Source of the DNA: Trichomonas vaginalis G3
Lineage: Eukaryota; Parabasalia; Trichomonadida; Trichomonadidae
DNA: 64,000 nt
Assembly: GCF_026262505.1 (NCBI RefSeq)
Contig: NC_067207.1
Location: 3,170,252-3,234,251, forward strand
Direction of reading: 5' to 3'
The position numbers and the translations under genes are program-made. Within the stretch, counting starts at the first letter, position 1. Each line of letters begins with the position of its first letter. Shown here piece after piece: positions 62,359 to 64,000 of the stretch. Under the pieces are notes generated by a model. That model made no database searches. It was not told the origin of the DNA and was given only the letters and a program-made list of their open reading frames with translations.

Positions 62359-63684
62359 ATGAAGAAAGTTGTAGGTGAGAAATATCGTCTTGGCAAGAAG
62401 ATTGGAGCAGGTAGCTTCGGCCAGATTTATACTGGCGAAGATATTAATACACATGAAAAAGTTTCAATAAAAGTCGAACCATGCAACTGCAAGGTCCCAC
62501 AATTAAGCTACGAATCAAAACTATACATGCTCTTCTCAGGCTGTACCAATGTTCCAAAATTTTATTGGTTCGGCGTTGAAGATGACAATAATTATATGGT
62601 TATTGATCTGTTAAATAAATCTTTGGAAGACTTACTCCATATATGTGGTGGAAGGATGTCTCTTAAAACCGTTTTAATGTTAATAGATCAAATGATTTCG
62701 AGTGTAGAATATCTTCATAACAAAAATTTCGTTCATCGTGATATAAAGCCAGACAATTTTCTCATGGGACGAAAAGAAAATGCAAATCAAGTGTATATAA
62801 TTGATTTTGGTCTTTCTAAGTCATTCTGTGATACGATAACTCATAATCATATTCCATTTAGTGATGGAAAGAGCTTGACTGGCACTGCAAGATATGCATC
62901 AGTCAATGCCCTTCGTGGTGTTGAGCCATCACGTCGAGATGATATGGAATCGCTCGGTTATGTTTGGATTTACTTGTTGAAAGGAAATCTTCCTTGGATG
63001 GGCCTTGACGCAAAAGACAGAAAGACTAAGTATGATAGAATCTGTCAAGTTAAGGCTAATACAAGCCTCGAAGAACTTTGTGGAGAATTTCCAGAAGAAT
63101 TTACCAATTATTTCAATTCAGTGAAATCTCTTCGCTTTGCAGAAACTCCTAATTACGCATTATACAAAAAGATGTTTAGATGTCTCTTCCAAAAGCTTGG
63201 ATACGAATATGATTATAAATATGACTGGTCGAACCCTCTTAAAGTTCCACGATCCTTACCAAAGCCTTCTGCTCCTCAAGGAGAGGACGAAGAGATTCCA
63301 AAGACTCAGAAAGTTAAAATCCCGAAAAATATGATTGTAGGATCAATTCCAAAGCCAGTGAAGACAAAGAAGTCATCTGTCAGGCCAGAACATGGTTCCA
63401 TAGCTTTGGATTCCTCCTCAGGATCATTAGGAAAACCTGCAGCTCCTCCAAGAAGAAAACTTTCTCAGCCAGCATCTCTCAACACAACATCGGCTTTGGC
63501 AAGCGCTAGAAGGAAGTCTAATGCAGGTTTGGGTAAGGAAATTCCTCATCCTGTGAAACGCCAAAATTCTTCAAATTATTTGATACCTCCTGCCCGCCAA
63601 ACCAATACATCGGCTTTGGCAGCCACAAAGACTGGTATTGGACAGCTTCCAAAATGGATGCTTGATAGATCTAATAGAAAATAA
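62359..63684 (+). CDS. Casein kinase 1 family protein kinase
   Basis: A 441-residue Ser/Thr kinase. Gly-rich loop GAGSFGQIY (16-24), ATP-binding Lys38 (VSIKVE), catalytic loop HRDIKPDNFL with Asp128, DFG at 149-151 (IIDFGLSK), and the CK1 signature GTARYASVNALRGVEPSRRD in place of the APE motif of other kinases. The kinase domain ends near residue 290. The rest is a basic, Ser/Pro-rich tail (SRKLS-type, RRKLSQPASL, KRQNSSNYLI) probably regulatory and phosphorylated. CK1 is expanded in trichomonads; the exact substrate is unknown. The start ATG follows a TTGTAAAAATAAATT leader. Confidence 0.93.
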   Translation: MKKVVGEKYRLGKKIGAGSFGQIYTGEDINTHEKVSIKVEPCNCKVPQLSYESKLYMLFSGCTNVPKFYWFGVEDDNNYMVIDLLNKSLEDLLHICGGRMSLKTVLMLIDQMISSVEYLHNKNFVHRDIKPDNFLMGRKENANQVYIIDFGLSKSFCDTITHNHIPFSDGKSLTGTARYASVNALRGVEPSRRDDMESLGYVWIYLLKGNLPWMGLDAKDRKTKYDRICQVKANTSLEELCGEFPEEFTNYFNSVKSLRFAETPNYALYKKMFRCLFQKLGYEYDYKYDWSNPLKVPRSLPKPSAPQGEDEEIPKTQKVKIPKNMIVGSIPKPVKTKKSSVRPEHGSIALDSSSGSLGKPAAPPRRKLSQPASLNTTSALASARRKSNAGLGKEIPHPVKRQNSSNYLIPPARQTNTSALAATKTGIGQLPKWMLDRSNRK

Positions 63685-64000
63685 TGATATTTTGTTTTTA
63701 TAATGTTTAAAATAAAGTGTTTCTTTTAAAAAATTGAATATTGTGTTACTGGCACATTTATTTCTTCTTGAATCATATAATTTCATAAGAAATTGACTAA
63801 AAAATTAGATTTTGTGATCATTTTCCCTATTTTTTTGGAAGAATTTGCAATGAAATAGCTTGATATAACTTGTTGATTTTCCAAAATTATTTCAAAATCT
63901 AAAAAAATAAAACTCATATTCAAGAAAATTTTGGTTATTTTTTGATTTTTGAAAAAAAATTTGGAATTTTTCAGACTTTTATGCTAAATCTAAAAGGATA
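63685..64000. other. Downstream region of the CK1 gene
   Basis: AT-rich, with AATAAAG soon after the stop codon (near 63710), a possible polyadenylation signal. No gene seen to the end of the window. Confidence 0.5.

Overview
The window looks like nuclear DNA of a parabasalid protist, most likely a trichomonad close to Trichomonas vaginalis. The DNA is AT-rich and the host genes I see carry no obvious introns. A mariner of about 1.3 kb with a DD34D transposase resembles Tvmar1, and Polinton/Maverick elements are stacked on each other. The species call is inference; no search was run.

Bases 1-32901 are a nest of mobile elements. An old Polinton, called A here, is visible at 8320-15138 and 31283-32901 and ends at 32901 in a terminal inverted repeat. 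At least five elements sit inside it: a second-family Polinton (P1, from left of the window to 8319), two mariners (11069-12374 and 12923-14222), a full-length sister Polinton (B, 15139-31276, about 16.1 kb, with about 299-bp inverted repeats and a TAAAAT target duplication), and a 1.1-kb Mutator-like non-autonomous element (31307-32398) filled with a 121-bp tandem repeat. P1 carries an insert of its own (3378-4088). All three Polintons are treated as fossils. B keeps the usual parts: capsid candidates, packaging ATPase, a fibre-like protein with a phage tail-collar-like end, integrase, and a protein-primed family B polymerase that carries an HNH nuclease motif. Several of its genes are broken.

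Bases 32902-64000 are host DNA with widely spaced genes: a small conserved-looking gene, a Sec7-PH Arf exchange factor, a PQ-loop transporter, a VPS26/DSCR3-like gene split by a transposon, a large type I surface protein, a UBL-UBA-multiSANT gene split by one frameshift in a poly-A run, an 1821-residue talin-like I/LWEQ protein, inositol-pentakisphosphate 2-kinase, a coiled-coil protein and a casein kinase 1. Three small transposons with clear terminal repeats lie between or inside these genes. The host genes suggest membrane traffic, cytoskeleton and signalling, but they do not form a pathway or operon.

The observations most worth checking are the nested insertion history with ready-made empty sites, the HNH-bearing polymerase and fibre-like gene of B, the transposon-split VPS26-like gene whose two halves are still open in frame, and the UBL-UBA-SANT architecture.
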